From: Pseudanabaena biceps PCC 7429
Lineage (GTDB): Bacteria > Cyanobacteriota > Cyanobacteriia > Pseudanabaenales > Pseudanabaenaceae
DNA: 42,340 bases
Direction: 5' to 3'
NCBI RefSeq assembly: GCF_000332215.1
Contig: NZ_ALWB01000013.1
Location: forward strand, 1-42,340
Part shown: piece by piece, positions 1 to 8,305 of the stretch
How positions within the stretch are numbered: the stretch's first letter is position 1
Layout: every line of letters starts with the position of its first letter
Notes under the pieces: model-generated
What the model was told of the DNA's origin: nothing
Databases searched by the model: none
What the model saw: only the letters and a program-made list of their open reading frames with translations
Program-made: the position numbers and the translations under genes

Positions 1-22
1 CCCTTGGTCTCATACCCAACTC

Positions 23-313
23 CTACAACGCCAAATTGTGAATATTCCTAATGTTGCCGATGTACCTGTCGAGGCCGCGATCGATCGCTCCCATTGGCAA
101 AAGTTTCATCTTATCGACACTCAGTACTCCTCCCTCTTTCTTGATGTTTGGCTCTACGCTTTGGTAGAGGTCTTTTCCTGTATAGCTTTCCCGTAGCAAA
201 AATCGGTTCACACTATCATGAGACACTTCTTTGAGGATCTCGCCTAACCTCACACAACTTACCTGTTTTGGTTCTGACAGTAAAACAAGATGTACTTGTT
301 CAAGTCACATTTT
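23..313 (-). pseudogene. Transposase remnant, IS4/IS701-like N-terminal part
   Basis: Read on the minus strand, this stretch encodes SHDSVNRFLLRESYTGKDLY and then GGVLSVDK, which resemble the N-terminal part of IS4/IS701-type transposases (HDSVNRFL and GGVLSVDD are usual there). Codons from about position 313 down to the first ATG at 253 continue the similarity (LEQVHLVLLSEPKQVSC), but an in-frame TGA precedes them. After LSVDK the reading leaves the family and stops at 23. The DDE catalytic core is absent. I conclude that this is a decayed insertion-sequence fragment. Family assignment is from motif memory only. Confidence 0.6.
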
Positions 314-392
314 GCCGTTGATGGTTTGCTGATTTCCCTCATTTTTGCTATGGCTATTGCTGGCTAACTCAATGCCTATTTTCTCCCTTTTG

Positions 393-1394
393 TCAATGCG
401 TAACTTCTAACTGTATAGGAATAAATCCTAATCTTTGGACGATTTGTTGTCCTTGGGGTGAGATGGCAAACTCGATGAATTGTTTGGCAATGGGGCTCGT
501 TTTCTTTTTGATCGCTAAAAATAAACTGCGGCTCAGCGGATATTTTCCTTCTTTAACGGCGACAATATCGGTGGGATTTACCCCATCGATCGCTATGATT
601 CTGACGATTTCCTGCTTTTCCACCTGCGAGACGGTGGCATAACTAATGCCGGTATCGCCCAATTCGCGCAGGATTGCCGTTGTTTCATCTTGTTTCCATG
701 TGATGAAATTTGGGCTATCAGGCACAAAGTCTTGACCGAGCAAAACTATATCTTGAAAGGTTCCTCTCGTCCCACTCGAAAGAGCGCGATTGATCACTTT
801 AATCGGTTGATTGGAGCCCCCAACCTGTGACCAGTTGGAGATCTTACCTTGGTAAATATCGCGTAACTGTTCTTTAGTCAAATTTCCTTTAAAGGGGTTA
901 TTAATACCCACGACGATCGTGATCGCATCTTTGGCGATCGGGACTAATTGGATCTCCGACTTGGCTTCTTCGGGCTTGAGCGGGCGGGAAGAAGCGGCGA
1001 TCGTGACCGTTCCCTCCATCAAATTTTTTAACCCCTGACTAGATCCTGTGGGCTTGCCGTCAGGCAAGCCAAAAGTAGTGGGAATATTGGGATTAACTTG
1101 GCTAAAGGCATTACGCAGTTCTTTGATCATGGCAACCATTGTTGTGCTGCCATCCATTTCTAAAACATTAGGATTGGGTAAAGATGTATCGATCTTTAAG
1201 TCCGTTGATGGTGAGGAGGGTGGATTAGCTGCATTTCCATTAGGCGAAGAAGATGATGAACTAGAAGAATTACTAGAGATATTTGATAGCGATGATTTTC
1301 CTTGTTGGGTAAAGAATAGATATCCCCCTCCAGCAAGTCCCGCAGTTATCAGCAATGATAAAAATAAAACCGTGGTTTCTTTACCCTGTGACAT
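393..1394 (-). CDS. PstS-like periplasmic phosphate-binding-type protein with N-terminal membrane anchor
   Basis: A 333-residue PBP-like protein. The ATG at 1394 (MSQGKETT) is chosen because the longer reading starts at a TTG and an AGGAA lies just upstream of the ATG. Residues about 8-28 form one hydrophobic anchor, followed by a Ser/Asn/Pro-rich linker. The rest matches the PstS type: DGSTTM near the mature N-terminus, TGSSQG, ASSRPLKPEE, LRDIYQGKISNWSQVGG and SSGTRGTF. In PstS, the GST and SGTR loops bind the oxyanion. Binding of phosphate or another oxyanion outside the membrane is therefore likely. No pstCAB genes lie beside it, so it could instead be a sensor or scaffold version. It stands alone and is transcribed away from the sulfur island. 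Confidence 0.8.
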   Translation of the reverse strand: MSQGKETTVLFLSLLITAGLAGGGYLFFTQQGKSSLSNISSNSSSSSSSSPNGNAANPPSSPSTDLKIDTSLPNPNVLEMDGSTTMVAMIKELRNAFSQVNPNIPTTFGLPDGKPTGSSQGLKNLMEGTVTIAASSRPLKPEEAKSEIQLVPIAKDAITIVVGINNPFKGNLTKEQLRDIYQGKISNWSQVGGSNQPIKVINRALSSGTRGTFQDIVLLGQDFVPDSPNFITWKQDETTAILRELGDTGISYATVSQVEKQEIVRIIAIDGVNPTDIVAVKEGKYPLSRSLFLAIKKKTSPIAKQFIEFAISPQGQQIVQRLGFIPIQLEVTH

Positions 1395-1470
1395 ATTCCT
1401 AAGTTCCTCAATAGTTGAAAAATACAACCAGAAAATGTACCGTCCTAGCAGGTAAGCAGCTAGGCATAAG

Positions 1471-1540
1471 TAAACTAAAACCTAGAAGAGCATACCACCC
1501 GCTGCGCGGGCGGTATGCTCTCTGGTTTTGTTTTTTAATT
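1471..1540. repeat. GC-rich hairpin element, terminator-like, copy 1
   Basis: Arms at 1487-1502 and 1506-1521 pair over 16 bp with one G-T wobble around a 3-base loop. An A-rich left flank (AAAACCTAG) and a T-rich right flank (TGGTTTTGTTTTTTAA) also pair with each other, giving a bidirectional terminator shape. The same sequence reappears at the right edge of the window (42292-42340). No gene ends here on the plus strand, so this copy is better seen as a dispersed element than as the terminator of a particular gene. Confidence 0.8.
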
Positions 1541-1597
1541 ATGCCGAACTACTTAGTCTGGATCGCTTATCGATTTCTTGTCAATATATATTCAGAA

Positions 1598-1783
1598 GGT
1601 TGGGTTAAGGAACGCAACCCAACTATGGGAAATGATAACCTCATTATCAACTTACTGCGCGCGCGCTCTCTCTGACGAAGTGAGAACTCCAATTTTATTA
1701 GTGAGGAAATATTAAGGTAAGGAATAAAGGCAATGTTGGGTTTCGTCGCCTCAACCCAACCTACAATATTGGCGATCGCACTT
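1598..1783. repeat. About 200-bp MITE-like element, copy 1 (left end degenerate)
   Basis: Begins with hairpin GGTTGGGTT-N-AACCCAAC and ends with GTTGGGTTTCGTC...CTCAACCCAACC followed by GGCGATCGCACT. It aligns along its length with 2497-2700 and 28111-28324, sharing CTCTCTGACGAAGTGAGAAC and GAGGAAATATTAAGGTAA. The outer left end AGTGCGATCGC present in the other two copies is missing here. No conserved open frame is visible. Confidence 0.85.
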
Positions 1784-1885
1784 TGATGAACGCAAGATGA
1801 TGAAGTTTGGCTGCTCCCGCATTAATCACAAGAAGATATTATCAAACAGTCGAGCTGTTAAATTGAACATAGGTTTAAAGGATTT

Positions 1886-2353
1886 ATGCTTAAAAATATT
1901 CTTAAATCACTGGTTTTAATATTTGTAATTTTTCAAGTTAGCTCTTATGTATTTTTCGCTCTATTCGGGTCAACAGAATTAATGTTGCCCTCACCATCGG
2001 GGAAATTCTTGACACTTGTAAAACAAGAAAAAGAGCTAGTAGGAGAAGACCGATACCGATATACTTGGGTTATAACAATATTTGATGAACACAATAATAC
2101 TGTATATAAAGATGATGGAGCTAATTTTACTGGTGTTCTTAATTCTGTCAGTGTAGTTTGGGATGCAAATGATAGAGTTTGGGCTTATAACTATGAAGAT
2201 GGTCGGATATTTTTTTGGGAAAGAGTTTCCGATAAGTGGGTAAAGACTTATTGGGGAGGAGAAAAAGAGAAAGAAACATCCCGTAATATTTACCCACCTG
2301 CATCCCTTTACCCACCACATCGTCCTCGTGAACCACATCGTCCTCGTGATTAG
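1886..2353 (+). CDS. Hypothetical exported or membrane-anchored protein
   Basis: 155 residues that I do not recognise. Residues about 4-28 (LKSLVLIFVIFQVSSYVFFAL) form a signal peptide or single anchor. The middle reads as beta-strands with alternating aromatics: SPSGKFLTLV, YRYTWVITIFDE, VVWDANDRVWAYNYEDGRIFFWE, as in proteins that wrap a small extracytoplasmic beta domain. The C-terminus is a proline-rich tail with a duplicated PHRPRE/PHRPRD. The gene lacks HIP1 sites and is AT-rich compared with neighbours. It is flanked by two MITE copies, so it may be a transferred gene. The start is the ATG after GGTTTAAAGGATTT; AAAGGA is a plausible ribosome site. Confidence 0.55.
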   Translation: MLKNILKSLVLIFVIFQVSSYVFFALFGSTELMLPSPSGKFLTLVKQEKELVGEDRYRYTWVITIFDEHNNTVYKDDGANFTGVLNSVSVVWDANDRVWAYNYEDGRIFFWERVSDKWVKTYWGGEKEKETSRNIYPPASLYPPHRPREPHRPRD

Positions 2354-2424
2354 TGCTCGGTTTTTAGGAAAGAACCCGACCGCAAAAATCATTCAAAAAA
2401 AGCTCAAAATGCTAAAATCCAACA

Positions 2425-2496
2425 ATGAGCTTTGACAACACCTGCAAATTCCTCGCCGAAACCTTCCCCAGCGACTTCGCCAGTTGGCTCTTGGGA
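2425..2496 (+). pseudogene. Rpn-family (PD-(D/E)XK nuclease-type) gene start, interrupted by a MITE
   Basis: ATG at 2425 opens MSFDNTCKFLAETFPSDFAS then WLLG, the standard opening of the cyanobacterial Rpn/DUF4351 recombination-promoting nuclease family (normally about 250-300 residues). At 2497 the frame runs straight into the MITE copy, which supplies the codons up to a TGA at 2599-2601 (59 codons in all). No continuation of the nuclease is seen after the element. The gene is broken and the nuclease core is lost. Confidence 0.65.
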
Positions 2497-2700
2497 AGTG
2501 CGATCGCTGATATTGTACGTTGGGTTAAGGATCGCAACCCAACCATGAGAAATGATAATCTCATTGTCGAGTTGCTGCTATATATCTCTCTGACGAAGTG
2601 AGAACTCTGATTTTATTAGCGAGGAAATATTAAGGTAAGAAATAAAGGCAATGTTGGGTTTCGTCATCTCAACCCAACCGATAAGATCAGCGATCGCACT
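2497..2700. repeat. About 200-bp MITE-like element, copy 2 (complete)
   Basis: The ends are inverted repeats: AGTGCGATCGC on the left, GCGATCGCACT on the right. Inside lie GTTGGGTT/AACCCAAC hairpins on both sides. The left end follows the LLG codons of the interrupted Rpn gene directly. Total length is 204 bp. No transposase is encoded, so any movement would need help in trans. Confidence 0.88.
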
Positions 2701-2738
2701 TAATGCCAGCAAAAGGCGATCGCTTATTTCGTTGAAAT

Positions 2739-3395
2739 CTAACGCTTGAAAGCAAGGGTCAAACCATCAGAGACAGGCAATAGCGATAGAGAAATCCGTT
2801 GATCTTGATGTAACTTCTCATTGAGGGCGCGAATTGCTAAAGTGTCAGCATCTTGAAACTCTGGATCAATCACTCGTCCGCTCCACAAGACATTATCGAT
2901 CGCAATTAAGCCACCTTTCCGCACTAATTGTAGCGATCGCTCGTAGTAGCCATCATAATTCTCTTTATCCGCATCAATGAAAGCAAAATCAAAGGTGTTT
3001 GCTTGACCCTCGGCAAGTAAGCGATCGAGTGTCTGAATTGCAGGTGCAATATGTAAATCGATTTTATGAGCAACCTCTGCCTTTTCCCAATAGCGTCTGG
3101 CAATGCTGGTATATTCTTCGTTGACATCACAGGCAATGACTTTCCCATCTTCAGGTAAAGCTAGAGCAACGGAAAGAGAACTATAACCCGTAAATACGCC
3201 CACCTCTAAGGTTTTCTTAGCCCCAATCAGTTGAATCAATAAAGCCATTAACTGACCTTGCTCTGGGGCAATCTGCATATTGCCTCTAGCATGGTTTGCA
3301 GTTTCATGTCGTAGTTCCTTGAGAAGAGGATGCTCTCTTAAGGTAACAGACAAAAGATAGTTATGCAGGCGATCGTTTAAGGCGGTAAATTTCAT
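2739..3395 (-). CDS. Class I SAM-dependent O-methyltransferase (caffeoyl-CoA O-methyltransferase type)
   Basis: 218 residues, the normal length for the family. It transfers a methyl group from S-adenosylmethionine to a hydroxyl of catechol-like substrates, with a divalent metal. SAM-binding motif EVGVFTGYSS is at about 62-71, acidic strand ACDVNEEYTS at about 88-97, and the metal and substrate residues lie in FIDADKENYDGYY (about 139-151) and IDNVLWSGRV (about 165-174). It is cytoplasmic and has no signal peptide. A homologous family in cyanobacteria methylates hydroxycinnamates, but the natural substrate here cannot be told. It is transcribed with the Uma2 gene upstream (19-bp gap), although the two are probably unrelated in function. 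Confidence 0.9.
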   Translation of the reverse strand: MKFTALNDRLHNYLLSVTLREHPLLKELRHETANHARGNMQIAPEQGQLMALLIQLIGAKKTLEVGVFTGYSSLSVALALPEDGKVIACDVNEEYTSIARRYWEKAEVAHKIDLHIAPAIQTLDRLLAEGQANTFDFAFIDADKENYDGYYERSLQLVRKGGLIAIDNVLWSGRVIDPEFQDADTLAIRALNEKLHQDQRISLSLLPVSDGLTLAFKR

Positions 3396-3414
3396 AAACT
3401 TGCTGATAAAAATA

Positions 3415-4029
3415 CTACAAAAGGCTTTCTAATTCTGGTGTTGCGGATAATTCCACATCTTCATAAATCAGCGATAAGGGACATTGAAAGTCAATACTAG
3501 TTAACTCAAAAATGTCAGGATTAGCAGTTTCAGCAAGATCCTCTGGGTAGCTAGTTAATTCCCATTTGCCAGCATTTCCCCGCCGATAAACATCAATACT
3601 AATTTTCTCAGCATCAATCAGGACATACTCTAGCAAGGTGGGAAAACGGCGATAATATTTGAACTTATCACCACGATCAAAGCCTGCGGTACTTGGTGAT
3701 AAAACTTCTACAATTATTTTTGGAAAGAAGATTGCTTCACGCGATCGCCGATCTTGCTCATTACAACTCACCACTATATCTGGATAGAAATACGGACCAT
3801 TTTCTGAAATCTTGACCTTGGCATCAGACATTCTCACTTTGCAGCCTTTTTCGCGTAAGAATGGCTTCAAAATGGTCGTTAAGTTTACGGCGATATCATT
3901 ATGGGGTAAAGTTCCACCAGCCATTGCATAGACTTCACCATCGATGTATTCATAACGAACTTGCTGTTCTGCTTCCCATACAAGATATTCTTCAGGTGTG
4001 AAGAACTGCTTTTTAAGATTAGCAATCAT
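3415..4029 (-). CDS. Uma2 family (DUF820) PD-(D/E)XK endonuclease-like protein
   Basis: 204 residues from the ATG at 4029 (MIANLKKQFFTPEEYLVWEA). This start is preferred over longer readings because CAGGGA lies just upstream and the family normally begins with FTxEEYL. Typical family features follow: YEYIDGEVYAMAGGTLPHN, the catalytic-type strand YPDIVVSCN (Asp), and FFPKIIVEVLSPSTAGFDR (E-x-hydrophobic, then SPSTxxxDR), ending with YVLID. Uma2 proteins are very abundant in cyanobacterial genomes. They are restriction-endonuclease-fold proteins of uncertain role, suspected to be mobile-element related. No partner gene is visible. Confidence 0.9.
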   Translation of the reverse strand: MIANLKKQFFTPEEYLVWEAEQQVRYEYIDGEVYAMAGGTLPHNDIAVNLTTILKPFLREKGCKVRMSDAKVKISENGPYFYPDIVVSCNEQDRRSREAIFFPKIIVEVLSPSTAGFDRGDKFKYYRRFPTLLEYVLIDAEKISIDVYRRGNAGKWELTSYPEDLAETANPDIFELTSIDFQCPLSLIYEDVELSATPELESLL

Positions 4030-4106
4030 CAATTTTTCCCTGTAACCTTTACTTAAAATAGCACATTTACGATTTACGCAAAATGACTCGAAAATCATAT
4101 TCCGTA

Positions 4107-4134
4107 GTAAGGGCAATTCATGAATTGCCCTTAC
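4107..4134. repeat. Perfect 28-bp palindrome of the GGGCAATTCATG family
   Basis: GTAAGGGCAATTCA joins its own reverse complement without a loop. A close relative with GGAGC in place of GGGC lies at 23952-23981. Here it sits between the BASS transporter and the Uma2 gene, both on the minus strand. Confidence 0.8.
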
Positions 4135-4163
4135 AGTTCTCGCGTAAGTTCTCTATTGATTGG

Positions 4164-5117
4164 TTATTGCGGATTACCTAGTGAAGAGGTGTTTACTTCA
4201 GTCGATGGAACCTGTTGACTTATTGATTGATTTACTGAGAATCTGGCAATCAATCGGATTACCACAAATAAAGATAAACTCGTCACCACAATGACACTGA
4301 TAATTGCAGGATCTTCAAAGTTTGTGCCAGCAACGATTAATGCTCCTGCAATATTGCGCTGAGCTGTGCCTACGCCAAGGGTTAACCTTGTGCCGAGATT
4401 CGGTCCCCCAAGCAGATATCCTACGGCAAAAGCGACGATGATAAAAATAGCGATCGCTAAAACAATACCGCTTTGGGCTAAGACGATCAGACTATTAAAT
4501 TGCAAGGCGAGGGATGAAGTTAAACCCAAGATGAGGGCAAAGCTATTGACTCGACGCAGAAATGGAATAACACTGATGGCGATCGCCTCAAAGCGTGCTC
4601 TAATCAATAGCCCGATCGCTAAGGGAGGTAATAGGGAAACAAATAGGGGCTTAGCAACTTGCCAAGGGCTAATCTGTACACCATCTAAAACTAGGGGCAA
4701 TACAATCGGCATAAAGATGGCGGAGGCAAGCATCAATACCATCATCAATCCTGCGGCAAAGGCAAGGTTCCCATTTACCATTTGCGCTAACTTCGGTAAC
4801 ACAGGGGGACCCGCCGCGACTGCAAGGATTGTAAAGCCAATCCTCATCGGTTCACTCACAGGTACAAAGTGTAGCAATCCCAAAACTAAAATCGGTACAA
4901 TTACAAGGTTTGCGATCAGAGAGCGAATGACTAGTCGCCAATTGCGAAGAGGCTCGATAATCTGCGGCACGGTGAGACTTAATCCTGTAGCTAGTAACAT
5001 CGCTAGAATAAATAGCAAAAAGGAAAGTCGATTAAGGAAGATAAAGTCAATTTTGTAAAAATAGAAGTCTAGTTGTTGGAGCAGATTAGGATTGAGATGG
5101 GATAATAATTCATTCAT
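4164..5117 (-). CDS. BASS-family (bile acid:sodium symporter type) membrane transporter
   Basis: 317 residues from ATG 5117 (MNELLSHLNPN); the longer reading would need a TTG. About nine hydrophobic segments are visible, starting near residue 29 (LSFLLFILAMLLATGLSL). Typical features of the SBF/BASS fold are the early TVPQIIEPLRNWRLVIRSL, AVAAGPPVLPKLAQM in the first half, and GVGTAQRNIAGALIVAGTNF in the second; the last corresponds to the sodium-site region of the family. The polar C-terminal tail is short. BASS carriers take up organic anions with sodium. It is the last gene of a run with the arylsulfatase and AhpD-like genes (73-bp gap), which suggests an organic or sulfated acid as substrate (inference). 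Confidence 0.8.
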   Translation of the reverse strand: MNELLSHLNPNLLQQLDFYFYKIDFIFLNRLSFLLFILAMLLATGLSLTVPQIIEPLRNWRLVIRSLIANLVIVPILVLGLLHFVPVSEPMRIGFTILAVAAGPPVLPKLAQMVNGNLAFAAGLMMVLMLASAIFMPIVLPLVLDGVQISPWQVAKPLFVSLLPPLAIGLLIRARFEAIAISVIPFLRRVNSFALILGLTSSLALQFNSLIVLAQSGIVLAIAIFIIVAFAVGYLLGGPNLGTRLTLGVGTAQRNIAGALIVAGTNFEDPAIISVIVVTSLSLFVVIRLIARFSVNQSISQQVPSTEVNTSSLGNPQ

Positions 5118-5190
5118 AGTGAATTTGAGAAGATTGTACAATTTAAACTGCTAGGCTAGACGGCGTAAAGTGCCGCCTAGCCCAGCCTAG

Positions 5191-5580
5191 CTATCTAAAC
5201 TGCTCGTCAATAGGCACTTGATAGCCATTAGCAAGACGATTAGTGGAATTTGCCGTAGCGACGATCGCTAGTAACTCGCCTCGAACTTTTTCGGTTAATC
5301 CTTTTGCACGGGCGGCAGCAGTATGGGAAGCGATACAGTATTCACAGCCATTGGTGACGCTAACGGCGATGTAAATCAATTCCCTTGTCAGGGGATCAAT
5401 ATCGCCTTCACCACCCATGACCTCCTTGAGGGTTTCCCATGTGCGACGGAGGGTGGGGGGATGATTGGCAAGAGCTTTCCAGAAATTGTTGATATATTCG
5501 GTTTGGCGAGTGGTGCGAATATCGTCATAAACTGCGCGTACTTCATCACTAGCGGCTGCGTATTCGATTAGGTTAGTCAT
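5191..5580 (-). CDS. Carboxymuconolactone decarboxylase / AhpD-like family protein
   Basis: 129 residues. The CMD/AhpD signature lies at about 77-86: NGCEYCIASH, with the CxxC pair and following His used for peroxide or disulfide chemistry in AhpD-type proteins. The preceding PLTRELIYIAVSV is also typical of the CMD domain. It is cytoplasmic and probably a small alkylhydroperoxidase or thiol-redox protein. It lies between the arylsulfatase (55-bp gap upstream) and the BASS transporter on the same strand, so the three probably form one operon. True gamma-carboxymuconolactone decarboxylase activity is unlikely without other protocatechuate genes. Confidence 0.88.
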   Translation of the reverse strand: MTNLIEYAAASDEVRAVYDDIRTTRQTEYINNFWKALANHPPTLRRTWETLKEVMGGEGDIDPLTRELIYIAVSVTNGCEYCIASHTAAARAKGLTEKVRGELLAIVATANSTNRLANGYQVPIDEQFR

Positions 5581-5635
5581 AGTAAATATGATTTAGGGAA
5601 TGGGATTTACTCATTCCCTGATTTAGTGGTTTTGT

Positions 5636-8056
5636 TTACAATAAATCAAGTTTGACCTGCTCTAAATTGCCAGTGAATTTAAAGGGGACTTGATAGCTAT
5701 CAACCACAGCGCTACCTGTATCTTGACCAACATCAAAGGTTTCATCTAAGCCAATGCGGAAGCCGACGGTTTTCTCAATGCGACCTTCAGCAACCTGTTT
5801 ATCATTGATAAATAGCTTGCCAGTGCCACCTGCACCAAGCCCGCCGCCATCGTAGGCAAAGTCGAATCTAACTTTAGATTTGCCGATCGCTACGGGTTCA
5901 GCGGATTGAATAATCGTGCGATCGCTATTCAGGAAGTTATAGGCATAGGTAGGTTTGCCATCTTGCAGAAAGAAACTCCAACCCGCAAAACGTCCGCCTT
6001 GAGTCACTAATACTCCTTCTGCGCCAGCTTTAGCCACATCTAAATCCGCAGTAATACTGAAGGAACGATTTTTGGTGTTAGGAGCGCTCCCTTCAGGAAT
6101 GCCAACAACTGATGTGTAGTAACTAAAGCTATTGCGCCCATTTGTGATGCTGGGACGAGTATTAATATCAAAGCGCTGAATTGTGCGATCGTCTAAGGGC
6201 AGAACCTTATATTTCTTGGCTTCCTTCAGAAAGAGATTTTGCAATTCCGCCAACTTTTGAGGATTATCTTTAGCTAAATCCTGAGATTCGCTAAAGTCTT
6301 GGGCAACATTGTATAGCTCCCAATTATCCTGCTCGAAAGTAGTTTTAGAGAATCGCTCCCAAGGCAAACGACCATGACGCGCCGCGGCTACCCAGCCTTG
6401 ATCGTAAATAGCACGGTTTCCAAACATCTCAAAGTACTGGGTTTTATGTTTGGAAGCCACCGCAGAATCGTCAAAGGAATACACAAGACTGGTTCCCTCA
6501 ATCGGTTGCTGTTTTGCGCCATTAACTACTTCTGGCTCCGTAATGCCAGCCGCTTCCAGAATCGTTGGTGCAATATCAATCACATGATGGAACTGGCTGC
6601 GAATAGCACCTTTATCCTTAATGCGATCGCCCCAAGCGACAACTAGACCATTACGAGTACCGCCGAAGTGCGAAGCGATTTGCTTAGTCCATTGGAAAGG
6701 GCTATCCACTGCCCAAGCCCAAGCGGCATGGAAATGATTAAAAGTCTTGGGACTACCCAAATCACCTAGGGCGGCGAGAACTTCTTGAGGACTTTCTTCA
6801 ACACCATTAAAGACCTTGAACTCGTTAACACTACCTGTTAAACCACCTTCTGCACTCGCACCATTGTCGCCAGCTATAAAAAAGACTAGGGTATTATCCA
6901 ATTCACCTAGCTGATCGATCGCCTCAATCACGCGACCAACTTCGGCATCGGTATGGCTGAGGAAACCTGCAAATACTTCAAATTGGTGCGCGTAAACCTT
7001 CTGCTCCGTAGAGGAGAGGGAATCCCAAGCGGGAATTTCCGCAGGACGGGGCGTGAGTTTCGTATCCGCAGGAATGATGCCCAGTTTAAGCTGACGCTCA
7101 AAAATATCAGCGCGTAATTTATCCCAACCTTGATCGAACTTGCCTTTGTATTTCTCAATCCATTCCTTCGGTGCGTGGTGGGGCGCATGGGTTGCACCTG
7201 TGGCAAGGTAAGTAAAGAAGGGCTTATCAGGAGCGATCGATTGCTGGGTACGAATCCATTTAATCGCATGGTCAGCAAGATCGGGAGTGAGGTGATAATT
7301 GGGATCATCTAAAGGCTTCTGAATATGTTGCGTATTCTCCACCAAGTTAGGACTCCATTGATTGGTATCACCGCCCAGAAATCCATAGAAATAATCAAAT
7401 CCCAAACTAGTCGGCCAGCGATCAAAGGGTCCAACGGCACTAGTTTCGTAATCAGGAGTATTGTGCCATTTGCCAAAGGCGGCGGTATTATAGCCATTGC
7501 TGCGTAATACTTCGGCGATCGTGGCGGCACTGCGAGGAAGGATCGCAGTATACCCAGGGAAACCAGAGGCAAGTTCTGTAATCACACCTGTGCTGACAGA
7601 ATGGTGATTGCGTCCTGTCAGCAAGGCGGCTCTAGTGGGAGAGCAGAGCGCTGTAGTATGGAATTGGTTGTAACGTAATCCTCGCGCCGCTAAGCGATCT
7701 AAGTTTGGAGTTTCAATCAATCCACCGAAAGCACTAGTTTGTCCGAAACCTACGTCATCAAGAAGAACTAATAATACATTGGGAGCTTTGGCAGGGGCTT
7801 TAATAGGTTTAGGAAAGTCAGGTTGAGATTCCTTGTAAGTCGTGCCAATTTTGCCCTTGAAAGGTGGTTGGGGCAATGGCAAAACATCGCCATAGTCCGC
7901 TAAGGCAGGTAAAGGGAGGAGGCTGGAAAACATTAAGGCGATCGCAGTTAAAAAACTGATTTTTTGGGCGATCGCTTTTTTAGTTTCCCATTGCAAAATA
8001 AACTGAAGAGAGCTTTTCCAAAAATCTCTCTTTGAAGAATTTGTAACTTTTGTCAT
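5636..8056 (-). CDS. Exported arylsulfatase (formylglycine-type sulfatase)
   Basis: 806 residues from ATG 8056; a longer form would start at TTG 8107. An n-region with lysines is followed by a signal segment at about 33-53 ([19 protein letters not shown]), so export is likely. The sulfatase domain follows: metal ligands in [11 protein letters not shown], the modification site [12 protein letters not shown] at about 138-149 whose Cys becomes formylglycine, FGKWHN, and the second metal cluster [10 protein letters not shown]. It hydrolyses sulfate esters to give free sulfate. The last about 150 residues form an added beta-rich domain, as in large AtsA-like enzymes. No maturation enzyme is intact in the window; only a broken FGE-like end is found at 10367-10525. 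It heads the operon with the CMD and BASS genes. Confidence 0.92.
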   Translation of the reverse strand: MTKVTNSSKRDFWKSSLQFILQWETKKAIAQKISFLTAIALMFSSLLPLPALADYGDVLPLPQPPFKGKIGTTYKESQPDFPKPIKAPAKAPNVLLVLLDDVGFGQTSAFGGLIETPNLDRLAARGLRYNQFHTTALCSPTRAALLTGRNHHSVSTGVITELASGFPGYTAILPRSAATIAEVLRSNGYNTAAFGKWHNTPDYETSAVGPFDRWPTSLGFDYFYGFLGGDTNQWSPNLVENTQHIQKPLDDPNYHLTPDLADHAIKWIRTQQSIAPDKPFFTYLATGATHAPHHAPKEWIEKYKGKFDQGWDKLRADIFERQLKLGIIPADTKLTPRPAEIPAWDSLSSTEQKVYAHQFEVFAGFLSHTDAEVGRVIEAIDQLGELDNTLVFFIAGDNGASAEGGLTGSVNEFKVFNGVEESPQEVLAALGDLGSPKTFNHFHAAWAWAVDSPFQWTKQIASHFGGTRNGLVVAWGDRIKDKGAIRSQFHHVIDIAPTILEAAGITEPEVVNGAKQQPIEGTSLVYSFDDSAVASKHKTQYFEMFGNRAIYDQGWVAAARHGRLPWERFSKTTFEQDNWELYNVAQDFSESQDLAKDNPQKLAELQNLFLKEAKKYKVLPLDDRTIQRFDINTRPSITNGRNSFSYYTSVVGIPEGSAPNTKNRSFSITADLDVAKAGAEGVLVTQGGRFAGWSFFLQDGKPTYAYNFLNSDRTIIQSAEPVAIGKSKVRFDFAYDGGGLGAGGTGKLFINDKQVAEGRIEKTVGFRIGLDETFDVGQDTGSAVVDSYQVPFKFTGNLEQVKLDLL

Positions 8057-8117
8057 TATTGTCTCAAACAAAGACCGATAGTTACTGTTATCACGAGGCT
8101 TTAGCAAAAGTCGGTCG

Positions 8118-8231
8118 TCAAGAAGACATCATCTGATCTGGGTTAAGTTGCGATCGCTGGGTTGCTCCTACCGCGATCTCTAGTCTTTGATACAATCCTT
8201 CTGGCATTTGCAAAACAACTGTTTCAGCCAT
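8118..8231 (-). pseudogene. Short remnant of a cyanobacterial VTLQLP-type small protein
   Basis: ATG at 8231 encodes MAETVVLQMPEGLYQRLEIA then VGATQRS and a stop after 37 residues. The opening (E-T-V-x-L-Q-x-P-x-x-L-Y-x-R-L) is that of small cyanobacterial DNA-binding or antitoxin-like proteins, which are usually longer than 60 residues. The body seems to be lost here. It lies in front of the arylsulfatase on the same strand. Functional status is unknown; decay is the simplest reading. Confidence 0.45.
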
Positions 8232-8305
8232 ATTTTCTGAATAGTTTATGCCTCCAAAAGAGGGCAAGTGCAAACAACTACAAAAAAACTTTGAGAATAA
8301 TTGAT

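Noticed and set aside
393-1394. Phosphate ABC transporter locus
   Set aside because: Only the binding protein is present; no permease or ATPase genes flank it, so I do not claim a Pst system.
1048-1455. Open frame on the plus strand over the PstS-like gene
   Set aside because: It is antisense to a gene with clear family motifs and has no recognisable protein features of its own.
1415-1675. 86-codon plus-strand frame
   Set aside because: It consists mostly of the hairpin element and part of MITE copy 1; the same MITE sequence gives unrelated frames elsewhere.
4366-5058. 230-codon plus-strand frame
   Set aside because: Shadow of the BASS transporter gene on the other strand; composition is that of a reversed membrane protein.
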